Shown here piece by piece: positions 1-9,192 of a stretch of DNA of 64,000 nucleotides. The notes under the pieces are model-generated. The model worked only from the letters and a program-made list of their open reading frames with translations. It made no database searches and was not told where the DNA came from. The DNA lies in NCBI RefSeq assembly GCF_000812665.2, contig NZ_CP014327.1:558001-622000 (forward strand). Reading direction: 5' to 3'. A program made the translations under genes and the position numbers. Position 1 is the stretch's first letter. The number at the start of each line of letters is the position of its first letter. The stretch is from Falsihalocynthiibacter arcticus (lineage in GTDB: Bacteria; Pseudomonadota; Alphaproteobacteria; Rhodobacterales; Rhodobacteraceae).

Positions 1-157
1 GACATCACGTAAAACGCTATCGGTAAAATCTGCTAAACCCAATTCATGCCCTCAAATTACTTGCCATACACTTAATCCCTTATAGGTTATATTCCTAGGG
101 GCCGTGCCAAAAACACGTTCCTGTTGCCATTGTCATCGCAAGAATGTATCGCGGGGG

Positions 158-961
158 ATGCCTCGTTTTGCACTAAAAATCGAATATCAAGGGACACCGT
201 TTTACGGGTGGCAGCGGCAAAAGACGCTCCCTTCCGTACAGCAGGCCATTGAAGATGCTCTTCTGAAAATCGACCCGACCAATAAAGGGATTGCGGCCGC
301 AGGGCGCACCGATGCGGGCGTTCATGCGACCGGCCAAGTCGCGCATTGCGATCTCGCGCGCCATTGGGATTCCTTTCGATTGGCCGAGGCGTTGAATTAC
401 CACCTCAAGCCCAACCCGATTGCGATTGTAAACGCGGCCCCCGTTGCGGATAATTTCCACGCGCGATTTTGGGCGCTAGAACGGCGGTACATGTACCGTC
501 TTATTTCACGCCGAGCCCCTCTGACGTTTGAAGCAGGAAGAATCTGGCGCGTGCCCCACCTCTTGAGTCGGGACGCGATGCAAGAAGGCGCGAATTACCT
601 GCTCGGAAAACATGATTTCACGACCTTTCGCTCAACCCTTTGCCAAGCCCCTTCCCCCGTTCGCACCCTCGATGAATTGACCGTCGAGGAAATCCCTTTG
701 GCGGACGGCACCGAGTTCCGCTTTCACGTTCGTGCACGCGCATTTTTACACAATCAGGTACGCAGCTTTGTCGGCACGTTAGAGCGCGTCGGCGGCGGAA
801 GTTGGGCCCCTATTGATGTGAAAACCGCACTCGAAACCCGCAGAAGAGACGTTTGTGGGCCTGTCGCCCCCTCGCAAGGTCTATATTTGCGAGAAGTGTG
901 CTATGAAACTGACCCCTTTGCGGGCCACACTGCAGGCGAATCAAACGAGGGAACCCCATGA
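158..961 (+). CDS. truA: tRNA pseudouridine(38-40) synthase TruA
   Basis: Converts uridines 38-40 of the tRNA anticodon arm to pseudouridine in the cytoplasm. The N-terminus ([15 protein letters not shown]) and the catalytic-Asp motif GRTDAGVHA (Asp about residue 52) are diagnostic of TruA, and the length of 267 residues is normal. An in-frame GTG at 104 would add 18 Cys/His-rich residues unlike the family, so the ATG at 158 is chosen although its purine-rich stretch lies very close to the start. The stop overlaps the start of pth by four bases (ATGA), so the two are probably translationally coupled. Confidence 0.95.
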   Translation: MPRFALKIEYQGTPFYGWQRQKTLPSVQQAIEDALLKIDPTNKGIAAAGRTDAGVHATGQVAHCDLARHWDSFRLAEALNYHLKPNPIAIVNAAPVADNFHARFWALERRYMYRLISRRAPLTFEAGRIWRVPHLLSRDAMQEGANYLLGKHDFTTFRSTLCQAPSPVRTLDELTVEEIPLADGTEFRFHVRARAFLHNQVRSFVGTLERVGGGSWAPIDVKTALETRRRDVCGPVAPSQGLYLREVCYETDPFAGHTAGESNEGTP

Positions 962-1644
962 AACTTTTTGTCGGCCTTGGAAATCCCGGTGCGAAATACG
1001 CGCAAAATCGCCATAACATCGGTTTTATGGCGCTGAATGCAATCGCGTCGGATCACGGTTTTGCGCCATGGAAAAGTAAGTTTCAAGGCTCTGTGAGCGA
1101 AGGTAAATTGGGGAGCGAAAAGATCATCCTCCTCAAGCCCGAAACCTTCATGAACCTGTCGGGCCAATCCGTCGGCGAAGCCATGCGTTTTTACAAACTC
1201 ACGCCAGACGACGTGATCGTTTTTCACGACGAGCTCGATCTTGTGCCAGGAAAAATTCGGGTAAAACAAGGCGGAGGACATGCGGGCCACAATGGTTTGC
1301 GCTCAATGCATCAACATATCGGCGATACATATGGACGGGTTCGCATGGGCATCGGCCACCCGGGTCACAAGGATCGTGTCGCGGGATATGTTTTGCATGA
1401 TTTCGCAAAGTCGGAGCAAAACTGGCTCGAGGATGTACTGCGCGGAGTTTGCGATGGGGCCGTTGATCTTGCCAAAGGGGATAGTGGACGTTTTATGAAC
1501 GCTGTCGCCCTGCGCGTTCAAGCGCCCCGCGAGACGGAAGCGAAGCCTGCGAACAAGCCGCAAAAGACAGCCCCCAAAGAAAAACCCGAGGTGAAAGATA
1601 CACGCTCGGGTCTTCAAAAACTCGCCGATAGATTCCGCAGCTAG
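958..1644 (+). CDS. pth: Peptidyl-tRNA hydrolase
   Basis: Cleaves the ester bond of peptidyl-tRNAs that drop off the ribosome and recycles the tRNA. The first residues [20 protein letters not shown] carry Asn9 and the catalytic His19. [10 protein letters not shown] and FHDELDL (Asp91) complete the active site, and [12 protein letters not shown] is the usual substrate-binding stretch. At 228 residues it is longer than E. coli Pth because of a Lys/Pro/Glu-rich tail after about residue 185, common in alphaproteobacteria. It overlaps truA by four bases and ends two bases from the convergent trpB. Confidence 0.97.
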   Translation: MKLFVGLGNPGAKYAQNRHNIGFMALNAIASDHGFAPWKSKFQGSVSEGKLGSEKIILLKPETFMNLSGQSVGEAMRFYKLTPDDVIVFHDELDLVPGKIRVKQGGGHAGHNGLRSMHQHIGDTYGRVRMGIGHPGHKDRVAGYVLHDFAKSEQNWLEDVLRGVCDGAVDLAKGDSGRFMNAVALRVQAPRETEAKPANKPQKTAPKEKPEVKDTRSGLQKLADRFRS

Positions 1645-1646
1645 GC

Positions 1647-2882
1647 TTAGTCTGCGTCGCTCATATCAAAACCGAGCGCCTTGGCCACAGTGAAGATATC
1701 CTTGTCGCCACGGCCACACATGTTCATCACGATGATGTGGTCTTTTGGCAAATTCGGCGCGATTTTCATGACATGCGCGAGGGCGTGGGAGGGTTCCAAG
1801 GCCGGAATGATCCCTTCTTGCGTACAGCAATATTGGAACGCTTCGAGCGCTTCCTTGTCTGTAATCGCGACATATTTGGCGCGGCCAATCTCATGCAACC
1901 AGCTATGCTCTGGGCCAATTCCGGGATAATCAAGCCCCGCAGAAATCGAGAAGCCCTCGAGGATTTGGCCATCGTCATCCTGAAGCAAATAGGTGCGGTT
2001 GCCGTGCAAAACCCCCGGACGACCACCCGTAAGACTCGCGCAATGCTCCATTTTGTCGTTCACGCCTTTGCCGCCTGCTTCGACGCCGATGATGTTCACG
2101 CTTTCATCGTCCAAAAACGGATAGAACAAACCAATGGCGTTTGATCCTCCGCCAATAGCGGCGATCAACGTGTCTGGGAGGCGGCCTTCGCCCTCATGTT
2201 CTTGCAATTGTTCACGGGTTTCCTTGCCAATGATCGACTGAAAATCACGAACCATGGCAGGATACGGGTGAGGCCCAGCCGCCGTGCCGATACAATAAAA
2301 CGTGTCGTTCACATTGGTCACCCAGTCGCGCAACGCGTCGTTCATCGCATCCTTAAGTGTGCCTCGACCCGACGTTACGGCAATAACTTCGGCTCCAAGA
2401 AGGCGCATCCGAAACACGTTCGGCGCTTGGCGTTTCACATCATGCGCGCCCATATAGACGATACATTTCAGGCCAAAACGGGCACAAACCGTCGCCGTTG
2501 CAACGCCGTGCTGCCCCGCGCCAGTCTCGGCAATAATCCGTGTTTTACCCATCCGTCTTGCGAGCAATATTTGCCCCAAAACGTTGTTAATTTTATGCGC
2601 ACCCGTGTGATTAAGCTCATCCCGCTTGAGATAAATTTTCGCGCCACCAAGGTCTTCGGTCATACGTTCGGCAAAATACAGAGGGCTTGGGCGGCCAACG
2701 TAATGCTTCCACAAATCGTCCATCTGGGCCCAAAAACTTTCGTCCGTCTTTGCGCGCTCATATTCCTCCTCAAGACTGAGGATCAACGGCATCAACGTCT
2801 CGGAAACGAAACGGCCACCAAAATCGCCAAACCGCCCGTTTTCGTCTGGGCCGTTCATAAAACTATTAAAGAGATCATTCAT
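1647..2882 (-). CDS. trpB: Tryptophan synthase beta subunit
   Basis: PLP enzyme joining indole, channelled from TrpA, and L-serine to give L-tryptophan. HKINN at residues 96-100 carries the PLP lysine (Lys97), and GGGSNAIG near residue 245 is the phosphate-binding loop. The C-terminal CGRGDKD is also typical, and 411 residues is the normal length. It overlaps the upstream trpF by eight bases, so the pair is co-transcribed. trpA is not in the window. Convergent with pth, with almost no intergenic space. Confidence 0.97.
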   Translation of the reverse strand: MNDLFNSFMNGPDENGRFGDFGGRFVSETLMPLILSLEEEYERAKTDESFWAQMDDLWKHYVGRPSPLYFAERMTEDLGGAKIYLKRDELNHTGAHKINNVLGQILLARRMGKTRIIAETGAGQHGVATATVCARFGLKCIVYMGAHDVKRQAPNVFRMRLLGAEVIAVTSGRGTLKDAMNDALRDWVTNVNDTFYCIGTAAGPHPYPAMVRDFQSIIGKETREQLQEHEGEGRLPDTLIAAIGGGSNAIGLFYPFLDDESVNIIGVEAGGKGVNDKMEHCASLTGGRPGVLHGNRTYLLQDDDGQILEGFSISAGLDYPGIGPEHSWLHEIGRAKYVAITDKEALEAFQYCCTQEGIIPALEPSHALAHVMKIAPNLPKDHIIVMNMCGRGDKDIFTVAKALGFDMSDAD

Positions 2883-3573
2883 GGTAGTGCTCCTTTTGCG
2901 CGGCTTGCACGAAGTCGGCGATCATTCCTTGGTCCTTGATTCCGGGCGAGGATTCAACCCCTGAGGAGACATCAACTTGACGTGCTCCTGTTAATTTTAT
3001 CGCCTCGGCCACGTTTTCCGCCGAGAGCCCACCCGCCAACATCCAAGGCTTTACCCATCTGCGTCCAGCAAGGAGGCGCCAATCAAAAGATATCCCGTTC
3101 CCTCCCGGCAAAACCGCACCCGGTGACGGCTTCGCATCGACAAGGATTAGGTCCGCAACGGCCTCATAAGCGGCGAGTTGCTCTAGGTCGTCACGCGTTG
3201 CGACTCCAACGGCTTTTATAACTGGAAGGCCGTAGCGCGCCCGAATTTCGGTGACGCGCTCTGGTGTTTCGCGGCCATGCAGTTGCAACATATCCAAGGG
3301 GACTTTATCCGTGAGTTCATCCAGAAAACTATCGCTGGCATTAACGGTCAAGGCAACTTTCGCCACCCCAACGGGAACCTCGATTGCCAACGCCCGCGCC
3401 ACATCTATCGACACGTTGCGCGGGGATTTTTCGAAAAAGACAAACCCGATATAGGTCGCGCCCGCCTCAACAGCCGTCACGATGTCCTCCGCATTGCGAA
3501 GGCCACAAATCTTAACGTTCACATCACTCGCGGATTGCGAAACGACATCTTCTGGGTTTTGAATACGGATCAT
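2875..3573 (-). CDS. trpF: Phosphoribosylanthranilate isomerase
   Basis: Isomerises N-(5'-phosphoribosyl)anthranilate to CdRP in tryptophan synthesis, a TIM-barrel enzyme. The first beta strand [11 protein letters not shown] carries the catalytic Cys. FVFFEKSPR, the LQLHG strand with its catalytic-region residues, and the phosphate-binding [10 protein letters not shown] follow in the expected order. The open frame gives about 18 residues before the barrel, so a shorter start (for example a GTG within DVNVKIC) is possible. It is followed by trpB with an eight-base overlap and preceded by the LapA-like gene nine bases away. Confidence 0.95.
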   Translation of the reverse strand: MIRIQNPEDVVSQSASDVNVKICGLRNAEDIVTAVEAGATYIGFVFFEKSPRNVSIDVARALAIEVPVGVAKVALTVNASDSFLDELTDKVPLDMLQLHGRETPERVTEIRARYGLPVIKAVGVATRDDLEQLAAYEAVADLILVDAKPSPGAVLPGGNGISFDWRLLAGRRWVKPWMLAGGLSAENVAEAIKLTGARQVDVSSGVESSPGIKDQGMIADFVQAAQKEHYHE

Positions 3574-3582
3574 GAGTAGGGT

Positions 3583-3942
3583 TTAACGCGTGGCGTTACT
3601 ATCCTCAAGTAGAGCGAGCACATCATCTTTGTGCTCCCCCTTTTCTTCTTTCAATCGGGCAACTTCAGCCCGCAAACCGTTAAGCTCTTTGCGTGTACGG
3701 TTCGCCTCGGCACGTTGCTTAAATTCCCGAATCCATTCCCAAACGAATCCGATCAATAATCCCGCAACGATCCCGCCAAAAATGACGATAAAGAGCGGCA
3801 ACTGCGCTGCATATTGAACACCGAGGAAAGCTGCGAAATCGTTTGGCAGGAGTTGAACGGAAACATCGGCGCGATTGGCGAGCGCAATTGTAACGAGCAC
3901 CAGCCCGAGGGCCGCGAGAAACGCATAGCGAAAATAACGCAT
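3583..3942 (-). CDS. LapA-domain (DUF1049) small membrane protein
   Basis: Small inner-membrane protein of 119 residues. It has a hydrophobic N-terminal segment (about 5-22) and a second, Gly-rich one (about 45-68, IVIFGGIVAGLLIGF). A Glu/Lys/Arg-rich, probably coiled-coil cytoplasmic tail follows. This layout matches the LapA/DUF1049 family, whose E. coli member works with LapB in controlling LPS assembly. Its position between ihfB (four bases) and trpF (nine bases) is typical of Rhodobacteraceae. The cellular role in alphaproteobacteria is not established. Confidence 0.8.
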   Translation of the reverse strand: MRYFRYAFLAALGLVLVTIALANRADVSVQLLPNDFAAFLGVQYAAQLPLFIVIFGGIVAGLLIGFVWEWIREFKQRAEANRTRKELNGLRAEVARLKEEKGEHKDDVLALLEDSNATR

Positions 3943-3946
3943 TGGA

Positions 3947-4228
3947 TTACTTTCCGTTCAAACGGTCTCGGAGACGTTTGCCAGTTTTAAAGAAAGGCAC
4001 GTGTTTTTCTTCGACGGCAACACTCTCGCCAGTCCGCGGGTTGCGACCCGCGCGCGCATCACGCTTCTTAACAGAGAACGCGCCGAAGCCACGCAGTTCA
4101 ACGCGGTCGCCACGAGACATCGCTTCGATAATCTCTTCGAAAATCGTATTCACGATGCGCTCAACATCTCTTTGATAGAGATGTGGGTTTTCATCGGCAA
4201 TCTTTTGAATCAGTTCCGAACGGATCAT
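3947..4228 (-). CDS. ihfB: Integration host factor beta subunit
   Basis: DNA-bending nucleoid protein that pairs with IhfA. The 93-residue chain starts [17 protein letters not shown], has the [13 protein letters not shown] strand, and carries [10 protein letters not shown] in the beta arm whose proline intercalates into DNA. This is a complete HU/IHF fold. It follows rpsA, as in most proteobacteria, but a 284-base gap with an intrinsic terminator separates the two, so it probably has its own promoter in 4229-4450. Confidence 0.95.
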   Translation of the reverse strand: MIRSELIQKIADENPHLYQRDVERIVNTIFEEIIEAMSRGDRVELRGFGAFSVKKRDARAGRNPRTGESVAVEEKHVPFFKTGKRLRDRLNGK

Positions 4229-4452
4229 CCGTAGTCCCCCTCGTTGTGGTTATTTGCGCTAGCAGACAGTGTGCGCCGGTTCCCGCAACTATAGGGGTAA
4301 TTTCTCGTCTGAGAAAGATTTTCCAATGGGTTGTCGGTAAAAAATCGCTCAAGTTTGCGTCCAAAGGTCCGATTTTTCTGAATTTTAACCTAGGGTTGCA
4401 CGGATTTTTCGGATTTTCCCGCTCTGCAGACTTTTGAGAACCATTGATTCGC

Positions 4453-4487
4453 AAAAAAACGGCCCCACCAAAGTGAGGCCGTTTTAA
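4453..4487 (-). terminator. Intrinsic terminator of rpsA
   Basis: On the minus strand a hairpin with arms AACGGCCTCA and TGGGGCCGTT (one imperfect pair, AAAG-type loop) is followed by a run of seven T residues. It lies 26 bases past the rpsA stop and upstream of ihfB. Confidence 0.85.
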
Positions 4488-4512
4488 AATCATACATCAA
4501 TTGATGTGAAGA

Positions 4513-6189
4513 TTATTCGTCGCCTTTAAGCGCCGCACCAAGGATATCACCGAGCGATGCGCCGGAGTCCGAGGAGCCATATTGCTCAACTGCTTCTTTT
4601 TCTTCTGCAATCTCACGGGCTTTGATCGACAGACCAAGGCGACGTGTTTTCGCATCAACGTTTGTTACACGAACGTCGAGCTTGTCGCTAACGCTGAAGC
4701 GCTCAGGACGTTGCTCTGCACGATCACGCGACAGGTCGGAGCGACGGATGAAGGATTTCGCGCCTTCATATTCGACTTCGATGCCGCCTTCTTCGATCGC
4801 AGTTACTTCAACAGTAATGATGGAGCCGCGTTTCACGCCTTCAACTGCACCAGAGAAGCTATCGTCGAGCGCTTTAACACTCAAGGAGATGCGTTCTTTT
4901 TCAACATCAACTTCAGTGACAACCGCTTTAACAACGTCGCCCTTAACGAAGTCGCCAATAACGTCTTCGCCACGGCCTTCCCATGTCAAATCTGACAGGT
5001 GAACCATGCCGTCGATGTCGCCTTCGAGACCGATGAAGAGACCGAATTCAGTGATGTTTTTGACTTCACCTTCAACGTTTGTGCCAACAGGGAATTGCTC
5101 AGCAAAGACTTCCCATGGGTTTCGCTGTGTTTGCTTGAGGCCAAGCGAAACGCGGCGTTTTGCACTGTCGATTTCCAGAACCATAACTTCGACTTCTTGC
5201 GAAGTAGAAACGATTTTGCCCGGGTGTACGTTTTTCTTTGTCCAAGACATTTCAGAAACGTGCACAAGACCTTCAACGCCTGGCTCAAGTTCAACAAACG
5301 CGCCATAATCGGTGATGTTTGTTACGCGGCCTTTGTGGACCGACTCAAGTGGGAAGCGTTCTTCAACGAGGGACCATGGATCGTCTTGGAGCTGTTTCAT
5401 GCCCAAGGAGATACGGTGTGTCTCTTTGTTGATTTTGATAACCTGAACTCTAATTGTTTCACCAATTGTCAGGATTTCGGATGGGTGGTTCACACGACGC
5501 CAAGCCATGTCAGTCACGTGAAGCAAGCCGTCTACGCCGCCAAGGTCAACAAAGGCACCGTATTCAGTGATGTTCTTAACCACACCGTCAACCGCATCGC
5601 CTTCGGCCAATTTGCCGATAACTTCTGCACGTTGTTCAGCACGTGATTCTTCAAGAATAGCGCGACGCGAAACAACGATGTTGCCACGACGACGGTCCAT
5701 TTTGAGGATTTGGAACGGTTGCTTAAGACCCATCAATGGGCCCGCATCGCGAACGGGGCGCACGTCAACTTGGGAGCCGGGCAAGAAGGCCACTGCACCA
5801 CCAAGGTCAACTGTGAAGCCACCTTTAACGCGGCTAAAGATTGCGCCTTCGACGCGCTCTTCGTCACCGTATGCTTTTTCGAGGCGATCCCATGCTTCTT
5901 CACGGCGAGCTTTGTCGCGCGAGATAACAGCTTCGCCTTTGGCGTTTTCAACACGGTCGAGGAAAACCTCAACAACGTCGCCAACAGCGATTTCGGGAGC
6001 TTCGCCTGGATTTGCGAATTCTTTTAGGTCAACGCGGCCTTCCATTTTGTAGCCTACATCGATGATGGCTTGGCCAGATTCGATTGCGATAACTTTACCT
6101 TTGACAACGGAACCCTCTTCGGGTGTGTCAATTTCGAAGCTTTCAGCAAGAAGAGCTTCGAATTCGTCCATAGAATTTATTTGAGCCAT
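4513..6189 (-). CDS. rpsA: 30S ribosomal protein S1
   Basis: Ribosomal protein that binds mRNA leaders and helps the 30S subunit initiate. Six S1 (OB-fold) repeats are visible, roughly at residues 20-90, 108-173, 195-263, 280-350, 367-437 and 454-523. Repeats 3-5 carry the clear signature VKNITEYGAFVDLGGVDGL and its relatives. The 558 residues match the usual six-domain form. cmk lies upstream on the same strand, 225 bases away, as in the classic cmk-rpsA-ihfB order. The 6190-6414 leader may hold a promoter or an autoregulatory site, but I see no specific motif. Confidence 0.97.
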   Translation of the reverse strand: MAQINSMDEFEALLAESFEIDTPEEGSVVKGKVIAIESGQAIIDVGYKMEGRVDLKEFANPGEAPEIAVGDVVEVFLDRVENAKGEAVISRDKARREEAWDRLEKAYGDEERVEGAIFSRVKGGFTVDLGGAVAFLPGSQVDVRPVRDAGPLMGLKQPFQILKMDRRRGNIVVSRRAILEESRAEQRAEVIGKLAEGDAVDGVVKNITEYGAFVDLGGVDGLLHVTDMAWRRVNHPSEILTIGETIRVQVIKINKETHRISLGMKQLQDDPWSLVEERFPLESVHKGRVTNITDYGAFVELEPGVEGLVHVSEMSWTKKNVHPGKIVSTSQEVEVMVLEIDSAKRRVSLGLKQTQRNPWEVFAEQFPVGTNVEGEVKNITEFGLFIGLEGDIDGMVHLSDLTWEGRGEDVIGDFVKGDVVKAVVTEVDVEKERISLSVKALDDSFSGAVEGVKRGSIITVEVTAIEEGGIEVEYEGAKSFIRRSDLSRDRAEQRPERFSVSDKLDVRVTNVDAKTRRLGLSIKAREIAEEKEAVEQYGSSDSGASLGDILGAALKGDE

Positions 6190-6414
6190 GTGGTCTCAGT
6201 TTCCTTTACATAGTTTTTTTACGGGCCGTGCGGTTGTCTCCGCCGGTCTTTGGATTACGAATTGGCCGATGCGACGGGTCACCCAACAAAAATAGGCCGG
6301 AGTAAATTACCCGACCCTGTATATTCTGCTGCGTGGCGATTCCGCCTTATCGACACGCGCTATATAGAAGCATTTCTGCCCGCAGGCAAGGGCTTCGCAC
6401 ATATCAGGGCGCAA

Positions 6415-7032
6415 TTACGCCTGTGTCTGGAGTGCCGCTTCTATGGCCGCCACCGCCCGCGCAGTCGCGGCCTCAATGGTCAAATCACTGGTATCGATCA
6501 AAACGGCATCCAAGGCCGCGACCAACGGGGCGGTTGCGCGCTCGCTATCCCGTTTATCCCGCGCGATGACGTCCGCAAGAACCTCCGACAGGCTGGTTTC
6601 TACGCCCGTTTGGGAGAATTCTTGGAACCGACGCGCGGCGCGCACTTGCGCACTTGCGGTCACAAACAATTTCACGTCTGCATCTGGGCAAATCACGGTG
6701 CCAATATCACGGCCATCCAAAACGGCCCCCCCGTCGCGCGCAGAGAAACTACGTTGAAACTCTAACAAAGCCGCCCGAACTTCGGGGATAACCGCAATTT
6801 CACTGGCCGCATGCGCAACTTCGTTGGTGCGTAGGTTTGATTGTTCTAGATCAGACACGGCGAGGGACTGCGCGGCGAAAATCGCCTCATCTCCACCAAG
6901 AACGCGCGCGCCAACGGCCCGATACAAAAGGCCCGTGTCCAGATGCGCAAAACCAAAATGCGCGGCCACAGCCTTGGAAATCGTTCCCTTCCCCGCCGCT
7001 GCGGGCCCGTCAATCGCCACCGTAAATTGCAT
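6415..7032 (-). CDS. cmk: Cytidylate kinase
   Basis: Phosphorylates CMP and dCMP with ATP. The P-loop is [11 protein letters not shown] at residues 7-17. [12 protein letters not shown] (the substrate-binding DTG-YR motif), [10 protein letters not shown] (GRDIGTVV-type motif) and [13 protein letters not shown] (lid region) follow in family order. At 205 residues it is slightly short but complete. It is first in the cmk-rpsA-ihfB-lapA-trpF-trpB string. The usual upstream neighbour aroA is absent here and trmB lies there instead. Confidence 0.95.
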   Translation of the reverse strand: MQFTVAIDGPAAAGKGTISKAVAAHFGFAHLDTGLLYRAVGARVLGGDEAIFAAQSLAVSDLEQSNLRTNEVAHAASEIAVIPEVRAALLEFQRSFSARDGGAVLDGRDIGTVICPDADVKLFVTASAQVRAARRFQEFSQTGVETSLSEVLADVIARDKRDSERATAPLVAALDAVLIDTSDLTIEAATARAVAAIEAALQTQA

Positions 7033-7117
7033 TTTCCACCCGTATCGTTAGTTTCGCCGCTAAATTGTATTGCAGCCATTGGTATTGAAAGAAAGTGAAA
7101 TGACCCAAATGTGCGCT

Positions 7118-7864
7118 CTAGGGCGCGTTGCGCTGAAACGTCAGATAATGTGGTTTGCGGCCTTCGCGATAAGCTTTTTGTTCATAACGTGTCGAAATCC
7201 AGTCGTCCCATTTATCCTGCCACGTGGCGGAATCAGGGTTGAGCAATGTGAACCCCTGAAGCGGCACTTCTTTGATCGTTTGGCGCACATAATCAGGAAT
7301 ATCCGTCGCCACCCGAAAAATCGCGTTCGGCTTCAATACGCGCGCTAAAGGCGCCAAATGTTCAGGTGTCACAAAGCGGCGACGATGATGGCGGCGTTTG
7401 GGCCATGGGTCTGGATACAACAGAAATGCACGCGAAACCGACGCTTCGGGCAGGACGTCAAACATATGACGCACGTCCCCCGGATGCACGGCGACGTTCT
7501 CAACGCCCGCAGTTCGGATTTTCCCCAAGAGCATCGCCACGCCATTGATATAAGGTTCGCAACCGATGATCCCGACGTCCGGATAGGTCGCCGCTTGGTG
7601 CACCATATGCTCCCCGCCGCCAAAACCGATCTCAAGCCAAACATCCCGTTTGCCAAACAAAGCTTCAAGATCAAGGTTCTCGCGATCAGAATTTTCTTCC
7701 CACGTCACCTTACCAGGAGAAAGCGAAGCGAGATCTTGCTCCAGATACTCTTCTTGGGAGTCGCGTAGGGTTTTCCCTTTGAAACGGCCATAGAAATTGC
7801 GCCATGGAGCCCCAGTGGGATGCGAGCCAATGTGATCGGCGTCGTCAGTGTGATCATCATTCAT
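7118..7864 (-). CDS. trmB: tRNA (guanine-N7-)-methyltransferase
   Basis: SAM-dependent methylation of G46 in the tRNA variable loop. The SAM-binding motif is WLEIGFGGGEHM. The family motif FPDPWPKRRHHRRR is present in the form YPDPWPKRRHHRRRF, and TDIPDYVRQ follows. The open frame extends to 7924, but that stretch contains the metK terminator hairpin, so the ATG at 7864 (248 residues, starting MNDDHTDDADHIG) is preferred. The start codon lies directly after the terminator T-run with no clear Shine-Dalgarno, so initiation here is unusual. Confidence 0.92.
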   Translation of the reverse strand: MNDDHTDDADHIGSHPTGAPWRNFYGRFKGKTLRDSQEEYLEQDLASLSPGKVTWEENSDRENLDLEALFGKRDVWLEIGFGGGEHMVHQAATYPDVGIIGCEPYINGVAMLLGKIRTAGVENVAVHPGDVRHMFDVLPEASVSRAFLLYPDPWPKRRHHRRRFVTPEHLAPLARVLKPNAIFRVATDIPDYVRQTIKEVPLQGFTLLNPDSATWQDKWDDWISTRYEQKAYREGRKPHYLTFQRNAP

Positions 7865-7865
7865 A

Positions 7866-7900
7866 GAAAAAGGCCCCGAAGCTATGTTGGGGGCCTTTCC
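7866..7900 (-). terminator. Intrinsic terminator of metK
   Basis: Minus-strand hairpin GGAAAGGCCCC / GGGGCCTTTTT with a 12-base loop and a T-run, 34 bases after the metK stop. It ends immediately before the preferred trmB start, separating the two genes transcriptionally unless read through. Confidence 0.75.
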
Positions 7901-7933
7901 TAGTGATTTAATCGCCGCCGTCAAGCAGTGCGC

Positions 7934-9106
7934 TTAAAGGGCGGATTTAATCGCCTCAATAAGGTCCGTTTTTTCCCAACTAAAGCCGCCGTCCGCATCA
8001 GGCGTCCGCCCAAAATGGCCATAGGCCGCTGTGCGTTGATAAATCGGGCGGTTCAATTTCAAGTGTTCGCGGATTCCGCGAGGCGTTAGGTCCATTGCTT
8101 TTGCGATGGCAGCCTCAATCGCGGCCTCCTCAACCTTACCAGTTCCATGCGTATCGACATAAATCGACAAGGGGCGGGCAACGCCGATGGCATAAGCAAG
8201 CTGCAACGTGCATTTTGTCGCGAGCCCCGCAGCAACGACGTTCTTCGCCAAATAACGCGCGGCATAAGCAGCAGAACGATCAACTTTTGTTGGATCTTTG
8301 CCAGAAAACGCACCGCCGCCATGGGGGGCCGCGCCGCCATATGTGTCGACAATGATTTTGCGTCCCGTAAGACCTGCGTCGCCGTCGGGGCCACCGATCA
8401 CGAATTTTCCAGTAGGATTCACCAGCCATTCGGTTTCATCCGTGATCCACTCCGCGGGGAGTGTTTCGCGAATATACGGCTCAACAATTGCACGCACATC
8501 GCGCGACGTAAGTGTTTCGTCCAAATGCTGCGTCGAAAGCACAATCGAGGTCGCCCCCATGGGGCGGCCATCGACATATCGCAGCGAAAGTTGGGACTTC
8601 ATATCTGGCCCCAAGACCGCCGCAGGTCCAACGCCTGACTTACGCTCCAGCGCCAAACGGGCCAAGATAGCGTGCGAATAATGAATTGGCGCAGGCATAA
8701 GGACTTCGGTTTCATCTACGGCATAGCCGAACATGATCCCCTGATCCCCAGCACCTTCTTCTTTGTCATCCGACGCATCTACGCCCATGGAAATATCCAC
8801 GGACTGCTCATGCAAAAGGTTGGTGACCTCTAGCGTGTCCGCATGAAAACCGTCCTGAGTGTAGCCAATGTCACGAACGCATTCGCGCACGATGTCTTCA
8901 ACACTGTCTATTACCGCCTGAGGTCCGCGCACTTCGCCCCCAACAACCACACGATTGGTCGTCGCGAAGGTTTCGCATGCGACCCGTGCCTCGGGAGCCT
9001 GCTCAAGAAATGCGTCCAGAATAGCGTCGGAAATACGATCGCAAACTTTGTCTGGATGCCCCTCAGAAACGGATTCCGAGGTGAATAAGTAGTTTTGTCG
9101 TGACAT
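7934..9106 (-). CDS. metK: S-adenosylmethionine synthetase
   Basis: Makes SAM from methionine and ATP. The N-terminal [14 protein letters not shown] carries the ATP-binding His and the Mg-binding Asp. [10 protein letters not shown] is the adenine-binding motif and [16 protein letters not shown] is the glycine-rich P-loop-like motif. The 390 residues match the family. The leader holds a SAM/SAH-type riboswitch whose 3' arm is the ribosome binding site, so expression is likely shut at the translational level when SAM is plentiful. An intrinsic terminator follows. Confidence 0.97.
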   Translation of the reverse strand: MSRQNYLFTSESVSEGHPDKVCDRISDAILDAFLEQAPEARVACETFATTNRVVVGGEVRGPQAVIDSVEDIVRECVRDIGYTQDGFHADTLEVTNLLHEQSVDISMGVDASDDKEEGAGDQGIMFGYAVDETEVLMPAPIHYSHAILARLALERKSGVGPAAVLGPDMKSQLSLRYVDGRPMGATSIVLSTQHLDETLTSRDVRAIVEPYIRETLPAEWITDETEWLVNPTGKFVIGGPDGDAGLTGRKIIVDTYGGAAPHGGGAFSGKDPTKVDRSAAYAARYLAKNVVAAGLATKCTLQLAYAIGVARPLSIYVDTHGTGKVEEAAIEAAIAKAMDLTPRGIREHLKLNRPIYQRTAAYGHFGRTPDADGGFSWEKTDLIEAIKSAL

Positions 9107-9110
9107 GAAT

Positions 9111-9154
9111 TGCTCCAGTTAAAGTTGCCCGCCACTTCAGGAAGCCGTTGTGGG
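9111..9154 (-). promoter_or_regulatory. SAM/SAH riboswitch in the metK leader
   Basis: Read on the minus strand, the 44 bases before metK contain CACAACGGCTTCCTG, then GTGG, a short linker and GGAGCA four bases before the ATG. This matches the SAM/SAH riboswitch known from Rhodobacterales metK leaders. A small stem (CCAC/GTGG) closes a loop whose GCTTCC can pair with the GGAGC of the Shine-Dalgarno, forming an H-type pseudoknot. Ligand binding would hide the ribosome binding site. The core motif and its placement are seen directly; ligand and mechanism come from the family. Confidence 0.9.
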
Positions 9155-9192
9155 GGAAAGATGAATGTCGCTACCCGTGAGATTAATGGGCG

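Noticed and set aside
104-157. GTG-initiated extension of truA
   Set aside because: Eighteen Cys/His/Arg-rich residues not found in TruA; the ATG at 158 gives the canonical N-terminus.
2196-2939. 247-codon + strand frame opposite trpB/trpF
   Set aside because: Complement of conserved trp genes; no motif of its own.
4999-5646. 215-codon + strand frame opposite rpsA
   Set aside because: Mirror of the repetitive S1 domains; repeats on the coding strand explain the open frame.
6190-6414. Structured autoregulatory leader of rpsA
   Set aside because: The gap is suggestive but no conserved element could be recognised from this single sequence.
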